A stretch of 64,000 bases of DNA from Sphingopyxis bauzanensis. GTDB lineage: Bacteria; Pseudomonadota; Alphaproteobacteria; Sphingomonadales; Sphingomonadaceae. The position numbers and the translations under genes are program-made. Location of the stretch: positions 496,001 through 560,000 of the forward strand of contig NZ_NISK01000004.1 in the NCBI RefSeq assembly GCF_002205675.1. Direction: 5' to 3'. Below the pieces are notes generated by a model that saw nothing but the letters and a program-made list of their open reading frames with translations, ran no database searches and was not told the DNA's origin. Below are positions 46,850 to 56,643 of the stretch, in pieces (the first letter of the stretch is position 1; each line of letters begins with the position of its first letter).

Positions 46850-49800
46850 CTAGAACTTCAGCTTTGCCGACACCGCAAAACGGCGGCCCAGCGCGTCGTA
46901 GGACGACGGATAGGTGTTGCCACTGTTGTAAGTCGTCGAACCGATCGAGTTACCGACAATCGGCGGCTTGTTATCGAGCAGATTCTGGACGGTTGCGGTG
47001 AACACCAGATTTTCGCTGACGTTAAAACGTGTCGTCAGATCAAAATAATGCTGAGCTTTGATCTTCCGGAATACCGGATCGACCACACAGCCACCCGCGT
47101 CGGCGCCCGTCGGATCAGGACAATCGTCGGGCGCACCCAGTGCAGCGTCGATATCGGCCTGCAGCTGCGCGGGCTCAAACGTTACAGCGTCCTGCCAGCG
47201 CCAGAGCAGCGACACGTCAACGGCGTCGAGGCCGAGAGTGAAGCGGTTCGAGAACTGGAACTCAGGCTGAATTGAACCGGTAAACGAGCAGTTCACGCTG
47301 TAGTAGCCAACGCATTCGCGGTTCAGCGAAGCGGGATCGGCGACATTGGCGTTGTACTTCGAGTGGCGAGTCCAGTTGCCGACAAACGACCAGGCAAGGT
47401 TCCCAAACCCAAGATCGGCGTTGTAGTTCATCAACAGATCAAAACCGTCAGTGTACAAGCGGCCAAGGTTATTGGTCAGCCCGAACAAGCCCGGGGTGGT
47501 CGCCGGGTCACCATCGAGGCCGCCGGTCAGCGGGTTACGGCGGATCGAAGTACAGGCAGGATCCGTCGCGCTATTCGCTCCGTTGCTGCCAAAGCAGGCG
47601 TTGATGATATCGCCCGGCAACGGCGTGCCCAGCACGTCGTTGATCTTGATGTTGTAATAATCAAGCGACATGTTGAAACGCGGCAGGAAGTCAGGCTGGA
47701 ACACCACGCCCAAGGTCCAGGTATCTGCCTTCTCCGGCTGCAGGTTGAGGTTGCCACCAACGGTGATATTTGCCTGTGCCGCGGTCGGATTGGTAATCGA
47801 GCCAATCGTTCCCGACGGCGCACCCTGAGCAATACAGATAGCCCGCAGATTGGCATCCGAATTGGGCGCACTGCCGGCGCAAGGATCGATACCCAGGTTG
47901 GTCAGGCCGACCGTCTGCGGTGTGAACAATTCACCGATGTTCGGTGCGCGAACCGCGCGGCTGTAATTGCCGCGGAACTTGACGCCCGCGCCCGGTTCCC
48001 AGCTACCGCCGGCTTTCCAGGTCCAAGTATCGTAGCCGCCAGCACCTCGAATGCTGTAATCCGAGTAACGCACGCCGGCTTCGAGCGTCAGGCTTTCGAA
48101 GAAGGGCTTGTCCTCAATCAGCGGTGCGACGATTTCGGCATAGGCCTCATAAACGTCATACTGGCCGTCGATGTCAGGTGCGGCACCGCCTGCGCCACCA
48201 AGTTCGCCTGGCGTCTTGGCGAGAAGGTCCGAAGACTGCTGCGCCGAGTATTTGCGATATTCGCCACCGATTGCGAAGCCGATCGGCTGAACGGCACCTG
48301 GCGACGCGAAGCCGAGATCGCCAGAAATAATCCCGCGAACCTGCGCCAGTGACGTGCGGTTCACCGTCGTGCTGTTTTCCTGAAGATAATCGGCCGCGGC
48401 AGGAGTGATGGAACCCTCCGGGCCAAACAGATTAACGGGGACGCAACCCGCGTTGCCGCTGATGCAGGTGACGCCGTCATTCGACAGCGCGGCATCACGG
48501 AAACGCGACTGAAGCGTGTAGCCTTTGATCGTCTGGATATTTTCCGACTCGCCGTAAGCACCCTCGACGCTCCATTCGAGTGTGTCGGTGATGCCGCCGC
48601 GCGCGCCGACGCGGTAATCGAAAAAGGTCGTCTGATAGTCGCTGATACGCGGCCCGACTTCAGGCGTACGGCGGTTGAGGGTGACGGCCGGGTTTGGATT
48701 ATATCCCTCGTCAGCGCCGATCACGCCATCGTTATTGGTGTCGAAAGGAACAAAACCGCCAGCGCCGATCACCTGATAGCCTGGGGTACCGGGGCCCGTG
48801 GATGCTGCAGCCGCGTCGCACTGCGCCTGCGTGAAGCGCGGCGTGTAAACGTCGGGACGCGGGTTGACGTCGAATGCGCAGAACTGATTGCGCAGAGCAG
48901 CGGGCAGGAACGGATTGTTGAGGTTGATAGGCACCGAACCACCGAACGATCCGGACGGTGCGATGATCGTCGAGACGGTGTTCTTCGAGAACATGCCGCG
49001 GGTATAGACCTCAATCGCATCCGACACTTCATAATTGGCCTGGCCATAGATGTTGAAGCGCTCAAATGGCGTCTGGAAAATATTGGCCGGGTTGAAGTTG
49101 TAGGTTGCAAAAGTGCCTACGGCCTGCCCAGCTGCATTGACCTGGCGCACGCCGCCATTGGCCGCACCGCCGGGGTTGGCTACGTAAATCGGATTGCCGT
49201 CGGCATCAAATGTACCGGTGAAGATCGATTCGGGCGTCGTGTTCGGAACACCGCCAGCGCCGAGCGGGCGGGTGCCCGAGAAGCGCGAAGGTACCGAGGT
49301 GCCCGAGCCAATGAAGGTGTTCGAATAGCTGTCGAGCGTATTGTCCGAAAACGGCCGCGCGCCCTGATAAACGGCATCGGCCTGCTGGTAGCCGACGCTG
49401 AGGACTGCGTTGCCACGGCCGTCGTCGAAGTTTGCCCCGATCGTGGCATCGACGCGGAACACGTTGCCGTCACCCTGTTCGGTGATCTGCTGCGAAGCGG
49501 TGACTTCGAGACCTGCGAAATCGCGCTTGGTGACGAAGTTGACGACGCCGGTGATCGCGTCGGCACCATAGGTGGTCACGGCAGCGCCGGTCAGCGCATC
49601 GACGCGCTCGATCAGCGCGAGCGGAATATTGTTAAGGTCGACGCGGCCGTTGACGTCCGACGGAGCGACGCGATTGCCGTTCAACAGGACGATGTTGCGG
49701 GTCGAGCCAAGACCGCGAAGATCGACGTACGAAGCGCCGCCGTTACCGTTATTGACGGCCGAACCGATGTTGGCGACGACGCCAGGCAGTTCGCGCAAAA

Positions 49801-50035
49801 CTTCTTCGGCGGTGTTCGACTGCTTCAGTTCGATCGTGTCGGACGTCGTCACGTTGACGGGCGTCGACTGCTCGAGGTTCGGATTGCGGATCAGCGTACC
49901 GGTCACGACGATTTCGCCGCCGGTTGCCGCGCCATCTTCGGCGTCCTGCGCATAGGCAGGAGCAGAAACCAGGGCCACGCTCAGTACGAGCGGCGCGGCG
50001 CCTAGCTTCAGCTTGGAAAATTGGGTTTTCTTCAC
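46850..50035 (-). CDS. TonB-dependent outer-membrane receptor 2 (GTG start)
   Basis: A 1061-aa receptor. The start is a GTG at 50035 with AAGGGA 7 nt upstream; it gives a clean signal peptide (VKKTQFSKLKLGAAPLVLSVALV to APAYAQD), whereas upstream extension lacks one. The plug shows EIVVTGTLIRNPNLEQSTPV, VDLRGLGSTRNIVLLNGNRVAP and IERVDALTGAAVTTYGADAITGVVNFV. The barrel ends RFAVSAKLKF with a terminal Phe. This is the long sphingomonad/caulobacter type of TonB receptor. It lies next to a sulfotransferase-like and a hydroxylase gene; ligand unknown. Confidence 0.95.
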   Translation of the reverse strand: MKKTQFSKLKLGAAPLVLSVALVSAPAYAQDAEDGAATGGEIVVTGTLIRNPNLEQSTPVNVTTSDTIELKQSNTAEEVLRELPGVVANIGSAVNNGNGGASYVDLRGLGSTRNIVLLNGNRVAPSDVNGRVDLNNIPLALIERVDALTGAAVTTYGADAITGVVNFVTKRDFAGLEVTASQQITEQGDGNVFRVDATIGANFDDGRGNAVLSVGYQQADAVYQGARPFSDNTLDSYSNTFIGSGTSVPSRFSGTRPLGAGGVPNTTPESIFTGTFDADGNPIYVANPGGAANGGVRQVNAAGQAVGTFATYNFNPANIFQTPFERFNIYGQANYEVSDAIEVYTRGMFSKNTVSTIIAPSGSFGGSVPINLNNPFLPAALRNQFCAFDVNPRPDVYTPRFTQAQCDAAAASTGPGTPGYQVIGAGGFVPFDTNNDGVIGADEGYNPNPAVTLNRRTPEVGPRISDYQTTFFDYRVGARGGITDTLEWSVEGAYGESENIQTIKGYTLQSRFRDAALSNDGVTCISGNAGCVPVNLFGPEGSITPAAADYLQENSTTVNRTSLAQVRGIISGDLGFASPGAVQPIGFAIGGEYRKYSAQQSSDLLAKTPGELGGAGGAAPDIDGQYDVYEAYAEIVAPLIEDKPFFESLTLEAGVRYSDYSIRGAGGYDTWTWKAGGSWEPGAGVKFRGNYSRAVRAPNIGELFTPQTVGLTNLGIDPCAGSAPNSDANLRAICIAQGAPSGTIGSITNPTAAQANITVGGNLNLQPEKADTWTLGVVFQPDFLPRFNMSLDYYNIKINDVLGTPLPGDIINACFGSNGANSATDPACTSIRRNPLTGGLDGDPATTPGLFGLTNNLGRLYTDGFDLLMNYNADLGFGNLAWSFVGNWTRHSKYNANVADPASLNRECVGYYSVNCSFTGSIQPEFQFSNRFTLGLDAVDVSLLWRWQDAVTFEPAQLQADIDAALGAPDDCPDPTGADAGGCVVDPVFRKIKAQHYFDLTTRFNVSENLVFTATVQNLLDNKPPIVGNSIGSTTYNSGNTYPSSYDALGRRFAVSAKLKF

Positions 50036-50301
50036 AGTGCAGTCCCTTGCTACTGGTGGATTGGATACCCGAGCCCCTGCTTCGACGACCCTTGGGACGA
50101 CGCGCAAACACCCTGATAGCGTGCGGAATGATCCTTCGCGGGTGGCGAGTAAAGGCAATTTGCCAACCAATCCGCCGTTTCAGGACGCATTGTGACGTAT
50201 TTGCAACAGCCGTGACTTTTGCTGAAATACTATATGGTTAAACACCGCGTTGACGACATATTGTTTCACTGGAAACCAGATGGTGCCGAGCGAAATTCGC
50301 C

Positions 50302-51240
50302 TTAGCCGCCAATCGCCCCCGCCAGTTTTGCCGGGTCGAGGCGCGCGTCACGCCATTTAAGCCCCCAGTGCATGTGCGGCCCCGTCGCACGGCCGGTGCG
50401 TCCGACCGTGCCCAGCAGCTGTCCCTGCTTCACCCTGTCACCAACCTTCACGTCGAGCTGCTGACAATGGAGAAAAGCGCTGCTCAGACCCATGCCATGA
50501 TCGACGATCAGCAAATGGCCTTCGAGCGTAAAAGGGGTTTCTGCCGCCAGCGTGACAACGCCATCGGCGGGTGCGACGAAGGGGGTTCCTGCGGGCACCG
50601 CAACGTCGGTGCCGCTGTGATAGCTGCCGGGCTTGCCCTGATAGACGCGCTGCGATCCGAACACCCCAGACAAGCGCCCGGTCACCGGCCAGCGGAAACG
50701 CTGTTTCCAGCCGCCCGATTCGACCGGCATCTCGCGCGCTGCCGCGATCTGCGCTAGTTCGGCCGGGCGACGGCGCGCGAATTCAGCGTCGTTGGCGGCG
50801 CTGCCACGATAGGGCGCATTAATCCGCTCTATCCGCCACACACCGGGTGCAACCGCGATGTCGCGGACAAGTTTTGGCCCATCGGTAACCGTAGCTACCA
50901 GCCGCGCGACCGGCGCGGAATCGCGATCGAAGGCGATCAGAAAGCCGCCGCCCCGGTCCAGCGGGATCACCTGCCCATCCAGCGCCAGCATCTGCGTCCC
51001 GCCCGGCGCCTGCCCGATCATCACGCCGCCCTGCTCAGCCGTGCCGCGCAGAACGAACTCGCGCGGCAGCGATGGCGCGGGCGGCACGTGCGCCACTGAC
51101 GGTGCAGGTGCAGCCAGTTCGGGCGTGGCTACCGATGGGGTGGGCCGTACCGGCGCTTCGCCCGGTGAAACGCAGCTTGCGACAAGGGTCAGCAGAGGCA
51201 GGGCGGCGGCCAATCGCCCCCGGTATCGCCGACCCGTCAT
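50302..51240 (-). CDS. M23 family metallopeptidase, lipoprotein
   Basis: A 312-aa lipoprotein endopeptidase. A signal ends at Cys23 (LLTLVASC). After a Pro/Ala linker comes a beta-rich domain, then the LytM domain: RVYQGKPGSYHSGTDVAVPAGTP gives the first His and Asp ligands, and GPHMHWGLKW gives the H-x-H pair. All four zinc and catalytic residues are intact, so it should cleave peptidoglycan cross-links. The start overlaps the DUF2093 stop (ATGA). It is third in the xseA-DUF2093-M23 unit. Confidence 0.93.
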   Translation of the reverse strand: MTGRRYRGRLAAALPLLTLVASCVSPGEAPVRPTPSVATPELAAPAPSVAHVPPAPSLPREFVLRGTAEQGGVMIGQAPGGTQMLALDGQVIPLDRGGGFLIAFDRDSAPVARLVATVTDGPKLVRDIAVAPGVWRIERINAPYRGSAANDAEFARRRPAELAQIAAAREMPVESGGWKQRFRWPVTGRLSGVFGSQRVYQGKPGSYHSGTDVAVPAGTPFVAPADGVVTLAAETPFTLEGHLLIVDHGMGLSSAFLHCQQLDVKVGDRVKQGQLLGTVGRTGRATGPHMHWGLKWRDARLDPAKLAGAIGG

Positions 51241-51449
51241 TCGCTGCGCGCGGCGTCCAGTGCGGCCTGCACCGAAATCGCAGCGGTGGCATAGGGTTCC
51301 TGCCGCGCGACCGACCAGTATCGCAGCTCGTCGAGCCCGATTGCCACGTGCGTCACCGCGCACAGCACATGATCGCCGGGTTCGAGCACGCGAAAACCAT
51401 TGGGGCCATATTGCAGGCGGGCAAGGCGGTTACGGCTGGCGATCAACAT
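51237..51449 (-). CDS. DUF2093 domain protein
   Basis: A 70-aa protein, LARLQYGPNGFRVLEPGDHVLCAVTHVAIGLDELRYWSVARQEPY, the whole DUF2093 family pattern. It usually neighbours xseA in alphaproteobacteria, as here, but its role is unknown. It ends in ATGA overlap with the M23 gene and starts 76 bp after the xseA stop. Confidence 0.9.
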   Translation of the reverse strand: MLIASRNRLARLQYGPNGFRVLEPGDHVLCAVTHVAIGLDELRYWSVARQEPYATAAISVQAALDAARSE

Positions 51450-51525
51450 GATTCGGTGTCCATCTGAGGGTCGGCAATTGCGGCCACTATAGCAGCCGTG
51501 TGCGACGGGACCAGCCCCGGCGACC

Positions 51526-52950
51526 TCAGAACAGCTCTCCCTGCCCTCTTTTGGGCGGTGGCGACTTACGCGCCGGAGGTGGCGTGGACGGGGCAGGCGG
51601 CGGAACCTCGCTGCCCGCAATAGCCACCGGAACCTCACCATCGGCGAATTGCAATCGCAGGTGCCCGGCGTCGTGCGCACGGGCGGCGGTGGTGACGATC
51701 GCTCCACCCGCATCGCGCACCATCGCATAGCCGCGCGAGAGCAAGGCGCGCGGGTCGAGGCTATCGAGCAGCCGCCCCAGTCCTTCGAGCCGCGCGCGGT
51801 CGCGATCCCATCGCCGCGCCAGCAACGATGGCCGCAGCGACCCGCCGCGCGTCGCCAGCCGCTCGGCAACCACCGCCAGTCGCTGGCGCTGACTGCGGTC
51901 GAGCCGGTCGCCGCTGTCGTCGAGCCGCTGGCGCTGCGGCGCATAGAGCGCCTCGCGCTTCGGCAAATGGCGCGCGAGCGCGATCAGTCGCTCGGCTGCC
52001 AGTGCCTGGTGCCGGTTCGCGGCGCCGATCATCCGGCCGTTCCACGTCGCGAGCAATTCCTGCAGCTCGGCCCGCACCGGCACCGCCATTTCCGCAGCCG
52101 CGGTCGGGGTGGGAGCGCGGCGGTCAGCAGAATAGTCGGCCAACGTCGTGTCGGTTTCATGGCCGACCGCGCTGATCGTCGGGATGCGGCACTCGGCGAT
52201 GGCGCGTACGACCACTTCCTCGTTGAACGCCCACAAATCCTCGATCGAGCCGCCGCCGCGCGCGACGATGACCAGGTCGGGCCGTGGCACCGCGCCACCC
52301 GGTTCGATCGCATCGAAACCGCGAATGGCGTTGGCGACCTGCGCCGCGGCACCGTCGCCCTGCACCAGCACCGGCCAGACGATGACATGGGTGGGAAAAC
52401 GATCGGCAAGGCGATGGAGAATATCACGGATCACCGCGCCCGTCGGCGAGGTCACGACCCCGATGATCCGCGGCAGGCGCGGCAGTTCCTGCTTGCGCTC
52501 GCCGTCGAACAGCCCCTCGGCGCCAAGCCGCGCCTTGAGCTTTTCGAACAGGAGCATCAACGCGCCCGCGCCCGCCACCTCGAGCGTATCGACGACAAGT
52601 TGGTACTTCGAGCGCCCCGGATAGGTGGTGAGCTTGCCGGTCGCGATCACCTCGATCCCGTCCTCGGGCCGGAAAGCCAGCCGTGACGCCTGCCCCTTCC
52701 ACATCACCATGTCGATCAGCGCATTATCGTCTTTCAGCGCGGCATAGAAATGCCCCGACGCCGCGCGCTTCGCGCCCGACAGCTCGCCGCGCACGCGAAC
52801 GCGGGCAAAGCCGTCCTCGACCGTCCGCTTGATCGCCGCCGACAATTGGCTGACCGAAAGCGGCGGGACATTGTCGCCCGGCGCCGCCTCGGCTAACAGG
52901 CGCGCCGCGGGGTCGGTTTCGGACGCCGGATCGGGAAAAGGGACTGCCAT
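51526..52950 (-). CDS. xseA: Exodeoxyribonuclease VII large subunit
   Basis: A 474-aa nuclease subunit. The OB-fold N-domain ([30 protein letters not shown]) is followed by the catalytic domain with [37 protein letters not shown] and [26 protein letters not shown]. It degrades single-stranded DNA with XseB. The ATG at 52950 shares its bases with the purD start on the other strand (CATG). Its ribosome site AGGA lies inside purD. The C-terminal Pro/Lys tail ([20 protein letters not shown]) is typical in alphaproteobacteria. Confidence 0.95.
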   Translation of the reverse strand: MAVPFPDPASETDPAARLLAEAAPGDNVPPLSVSQLSAAIKRTVEDGFARVRVRGELSGAKRAASGHFYAALKDDNALIDMVMWKGQASRLAFRPEDGIEVIATGKLTTYPGRSKYQLVVDTLEVAGAGALMLLFEKLKARLGAEGLFDGERKQELPRLPRIIGVVTSPTGAVIRDILHRLADRFPTHVIVWPVLVQGDGAAAQVANAIRGFDAIEPGGAVPRPDLVIVARGGGSIEDLWAFNEEVVVRAIAECRIPTISAVGHETDTTLADYSADRRAPTPTAAAEMAVPVRAELQELLATWNGRMIGAANRHQALAAERLIALARHLPKREALYAPQRQRLDDSGDRLDRSQRQRLAVVAERLATRGGSLRPSLLARRWDRDRARLEGLGRLLDSLDPRALLSRGYAMVRDAGGAIVTTAARAHDAGHLRLQFADGEVPVAIAGSEVPPPAPSTPPPARKSPPPKRGQGELF

Positions 52951-54226
52951 GAATATCCTGCTGGTCGGATCGGGGGGCCGCGAACATGCGCTCAGCTGGC
53001 AGTTGGCACAATCGCCAAGCTGCGCCAAGCTCTATGCCGCACCCGGCAATCCGGGGATCGAGGCGCATGCCGAATGTGTCGCGACTGCCGCCGACGATCT
53101 CGATGGCCTCATCGCCTTTTGCACCGAACGCGGCATCGATTTTGTCGTCGTCGGCCCCGAGGCACCGCTCGTCGCCGGACTCGCCGACCGCCTGCGCGCG
53201 CTGGGCATCGCGACCTTCGGCCCCGGCGCCGCGGCGGCGCGGCTCGAAGGATCGAAAGGATTTACCAAGGATCTGTGCGCGCGCGCCGGGATCCCGACGG
53301 CCGCTTATGTCCGCTGCACCTCGGCCGACGAAGCGCTTGCCGTCCTGGGCGGCTTTAGCATCCCCGTCGTGATCAAGGCCGACGGGCTTGCCGCGGGCAA
53401 GGGCGTCGTGATTGCCGAAACGCGCGAGGATGCCGACGCCGCAATAGCGGACATGTTCGACGGTGCGTTCGGCAGCGCGGGCGCCGAGGTGGTGATCGAG
53501 GAATTTATGTCGGGTGAGGAAGCGAGCTTCTTTGCGCTCTCCGACGGCAGCAACGTCATGGCATTCGGCAGCGCGCAAGATCATAAGCGCGTCGGCGACG
53601 GCGATGTCGGTCCGAACACCGGCGGCATGGGCGCCTACAGCCCGGCGCCCGTGCTGACGCCCGACCTCGAAGCGCAGGTGATGGACCGCATCATCCGTCC
53701 GACCGTCGCGACTCTCGCCGCCGAAGGCACGCCCTATGTCGGGGTGTTGTTCGCCGGACTGATGCTGACCGGCGCGGGGCCGAAACTGATCGAATATAAT
53801 GCGCGCTTCGGTGATCCCGAGTGCCAGGTGCTGATGATGCGCTACGCAGGCGACCTCGCCGCGCTGCTTTATGCGGCATCGACCGGAGCGCTGGCGTCGG
53901 CAACCCCGCCGGCCTTCGCGAGTGACTATGCGCTCACCGTCGTCATGGCCGCCAACGGCTATCCAGCCACTCCCGAAAAGGGCGGCGCGATCCATGGCAT
54001 CGCCGATGCTGAAAGTGGCGGCGTGCGGGTTTTCCATGCTGGCACAGCGCGCGGCGGCGACCAGATCGTCGCCGCGGGCGGGCGGGTGCTCAATGTCACC
54101 GCCACCGGCCGCTCCGTCACCGAAGCGCAGATGCGCGCCTATGCCGCTGTCGACAAGCTCGATTTCCCGACCGGCTTTTGTCGCCGTGACATTGGCTGGA
54201 GGGAAGTCGCGCGCGAAGCTGAGTGA
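52949..54226 (+). CDS. purD: Phosphoribosylamine-glycine ligase
   Basis: A 425-aa ATP-grasp enzyme that joins glycine to phosphoribosylamine in purine synthesis. [22 protein letters not shown] is the exact family start. The ATP-grasp segment is [22 protein letters not shown], followed by [33 protein letters not shown] and [17 protein letters not shown]. The AAAAGGGA ribosome site lies inside xseA codons. Length is normal. Confidence 0.97.
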   Translation: MNILLVGSGGREHALSWQLAQSPSCAKLYAAPGNPGIEAHAECVATAADDLDGLIAFCTERGIDFVVVGPEAPLVAGLADRLRALGIATFGPGAAAARLEGSKGFTKDLCARAGIPTAAYVRCTSADEALAVLGGFSIPVVIKADGLAAGKGVVIAETREDADAAIADMFDGAFGSAGAEVVIEEFMSGEEASFFALSDGSNVMAFGSAQDHKRVGDGDVGPNTGGMGAYSPAPVLTPDLEAQVMDRIIRPTVATLAAEGTPYVGVLFAGLMLTGAGPKLIEYNARFGDPECQVLMMRYAGDLAALLYAASTGALASATPPAFASDYALTVVMAANGYPATPEKGGAIHGIADAESGGVRVFHAGTARGGDQIVAAGGRVLNVTATGRSVTEAQMRAYAAVDKLDFPTGFCRRDIGWREVAREAE

Positions 54227-54288
54227 GCCGACAAGCTTGAGATCGGCTGCGAGCCCGAATAGGCTGACGGGAAATCAGGGAGACAATC

Positions 54289-54984
54289 ATGACGTGGCTT
54301 CAGGAAAATTGGATCATCGCGGTTGTCGGGCTGGTGGTCGCGGTCGTGCTGCTTTGGTGGCTGTTCGGACGCGCCAAGCCCGAAGAGATCGCGCCGCCAT
54401 CGATCGAACCGGCCAAGCCCGCCAAGCCGCTCGAACCCGTCAAACCCGAGATTGTCGCTGCTGAACCCGCGCGCTTCAAACCGATCGAACCGGCCCCGAC
54501 GCCTGTTGTCACGCCGACGCCGCCACCGATAGCAAAAACCCCGCCCCCGCCCCCCGTCGCCGTTCCGGTTGCCGAGCCCGAACCGGCCCCGGAACCCGCG
54601 CCGCCGCCCGAGCCGACAGCGCCCGCGCCAGTGGAGCCTGTTGCCGCCGAACCGATTGCGCCGACAGCAGCGGCTGAACCGGCACCCGCGCCGCAGCCTG
54701 CCCCGACACCGGCGCCCGAAGTCACCGAAGCCAAAGCCGACAATCTGCAGTTGCTGAAAGGCGTTGGGCCAAAGATGGTCGCGCTCCTGGGCGGCCTTGG
54801 CGTCACCAGCTTTCAGCAGATCGCCAATTGGACCGACGCCGACGTCGCCGCCATCGACCCCCAGCTCGGTGCCTTTCAGGGCCGCATCGCGCGTGACAAT
54901 ATCGTCGATCAGGCAAGCTATCTGGCGCGCGGCGACAAGGGGGGCTTCGAAGCGAAATATGGCGCGCTTAGCGGCGAACTCTGA
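54289..54984 (+). CDS. Membrane-anchored Pro/Ala-rich protein with helix-hairpin-helix domain
   Basis: A 231-aa protein in three parts: one N-terminal transmembrane helix (IIAVVGLVVAVVLLWWLFG), a Pro/Ala/Glu-rich spacer of about 120 residues (for example PAPEPAPPPEPTAPAP), and a C-terminal HhH domain starting DNLQLLKGVGPKMVALLGGLGVTSFQQIANWTDADV. The HhH resembles the C-terminal extensions seen on some NuoE and ribosomal L21 proteins in alphaproteobacteria. The spacer would let the domain reach from the membrane to a nucleic acid or protein partner; this is inference. Single gene downstream of purD with GGGAG upstream. Confidence 0.75.
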   Translation: MTWLQENWIIAVVGLVVAVVLLWWLFGRAKPEEIAPPSIEPAKPAKPLEPVKPEIVAAEPARFKPIEPAPTPVVTPTPPPIAKTPPPPPVAVPVAEPEPAPEPAPPPEPTAPAPVEPVAAEPIAPTAAAEPAPAPQPAPTPAPEVTEAKADNLQLLKGVGPKMVALLGGLGVTSFQQIANWTDADVAAIDPQLGAFQGRIARDNIVDQASYLARGDKGGFEAKYGALSGEL

Positions 54985-55104
54985 GCGGTCGCTAACGATC
55001 GGCTGCGACTGTCAGCGAGGCGAGGATCGGCTATGTCCGCCCCCCACCTCGAAATCGGCACCAGCCAGTCGCTCGAGAGCTGCTGCTCTACAGTAGCGCC
55101 AGCC

Positions 55105-56430
55105 TCAGCCCGCGTCCGCATCAACCTTTGGTCGGCTGATCTCGGTCACCAGCAGTTTGTCGATCTTGCGCCCGTCCATGTCGACGATCTCGAAACGCCA
55201 GCCCTTGTCGTTGAATTTCTCGCCGAGTTTCGGCAGGTGCTTGAGAACTGCCAAAACATGACCTGCCGCGGTCGCATAGTCGCGGTCGTCGTCGAGCTCG
55301 ATCCCCAACCGTTCGGCCATCTGATCGGCGGGCATCGATCCTGCGATCAGCAGACTGCCGTCGTCGCGCTCGACGACGAACGGCTCACTGCCGATATCCT
55401 GATCGGATGCAAATTCGCCCGCGATCGCCGCCAGCAGGTCGGCGGGGGTGACCAGGCCTTCAAAATGACCATATTCGTCGTGGACAAACAGCATCGGCAC
55501 GTCGGCGACACGCAAGGCTTCCAGCGCGTCCATCGCATCGATCTGGTCGTGGATAACCTTGGCCGATCGCATCAGCTGCGCAAGGTCGAGCGCTTCGCCG
55601 CGGAACAGCGCCGCGGCAATGTCGCGCGCCTGCACCACGCCAACAATGTCGTCGACCGATCCGCGCGCCACCGGCAAGCGGCTGTGTGGCGATTCGACCA
55701 GCTTGTCGCGTACCCCCTGCGCGTCGAGCGATACGTCGATCCAGTCGACGTCCTTGCGCGGCGTCATCACTTCGCGCACTGGGCGGTCGGCGAGGCGCAC
55801 CACGCCCGAAATGATCGCGCGTTCGCTTTCCTCGATCAGCCCCGATTTCGACGCCTCGGCGACGATCAGGTGCAATTCTTCGGCGGTCACCCGGTCTTCG
55901 GATTCGCGGTTGAGGCCAAGGATGCGGAACACCAGCGCCGAACTGCGGTCGAGCAGCCACACCAGCGGCGCGCCGATTTTCGACAGCCACAGCATCGGCA
56001 GCGCGATGAAGATCGCGATCGGTTCAGGCGCGCGCAACGCAAATTGCTTGGGCACCAGCTCGCCGACGATCAGCGAGAAATAGGTCGTCACCGCGATCAC
56101 GACCGCAAACCCGACCGTCAGCGCGGTTTCATCGTCGAAACCGAACAGCAGTTGCAGCCGCTCGCCCACTGGGCCGCCCAGGCTGGCCCCCGAATAGGCG
56201 CCGGCCAGAATGCTGATCAGCGTGATCCCGACCTGTACGGTCGACAGGAAGCGCCCTGGATCGGCGGTCAATTGGCGTGCGACCGCGGCGCCGCGGCTGC
56301 CGCGCTTTTCGGCGGCCTGCAAGCGCGGCGCGCGCGCCGACACGATCGCGAGTTCGGACATCGCGAAGACGCCATTCAAAAGGATCAGGACAGCGATGAT
56401 CGCCACGTCGGACCATGGGAAAGGGGTCAT
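55105..56430 (-). CDS. CNNM/CorC-type hemolysin-family transporter
   Basis: A 441-aa protein with the DUF21 membrane domain (four helices; NGVFAMSELAIVSARAPRLQA), two CBS domains (IDVSLDAQGVRDKLVESPHSRLPVARGSVDDIVGVVQARD and PMLFVHDEYGHFEGLVTPADLLAAIAG) and a C-terminal CorC_HlyC transporter-associated domain ending RPKVDADAG. Proteins of this family affect Mg2+/Co2+ efflux. Length fits. It is single, on the minus strand between HhH and OmpA genes. Confidence 0.93.
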   Translation of the reverse strand: MTPFPWSDVAIIAVLILLNGVFAMSELAIVSARAPRLQAAEKRGSRGAAVARQLTADPGRFLSTVQVGITLISILAGAYSGASLGGPVGERLQLLFGFDDETALTVGFAVVIAVTTYFSLIVGELVPKQFALRAPEPIAIFIALPMLWLSKIGAPLVWLLDRSSALVFRILGLNRESEDRVTAEELHLIVAEASKSGLIEESERAIISGVVRLADRPVREVMTPRKDVDWIDVSLDAQGVRDKLVESPHSRLPVARGSVDDIVGVVQARDIAAALFRGEALDLAQLMRSAKVIHDQIDAMDALEALRVADVPMLFVHDEYGHFEGLVTPADLLAAIAGEFASDQDIGSEPFVVERDDGSLLIAGSMPADQMAERLGIELDDDRDYATAAGHVLAVLKHLPKLGEKFNDKGWRFEIVDMDGRKIDKLLVTEISRPKVDADAG

Positions 56431-56643
56431 TGGGCGGTCGTGCGGCGCGTCGGCGCCCGGCCCCTGTCAGCGTCGGTCATAGGGCGCTTATAGGACAAAG
56501 CCGCGGCATTGCACAATGGCGGCTGAATAAGCGCCTCAGCGAGCATTCAGCCAGATTCGGGAACTAGATCGCCAGCCAAAAGTTATCGGCAGGTACGGCG
56601 GTACGCGCACAACCCTTGCGGCCGCCCACAAAGGGAGCGACCA

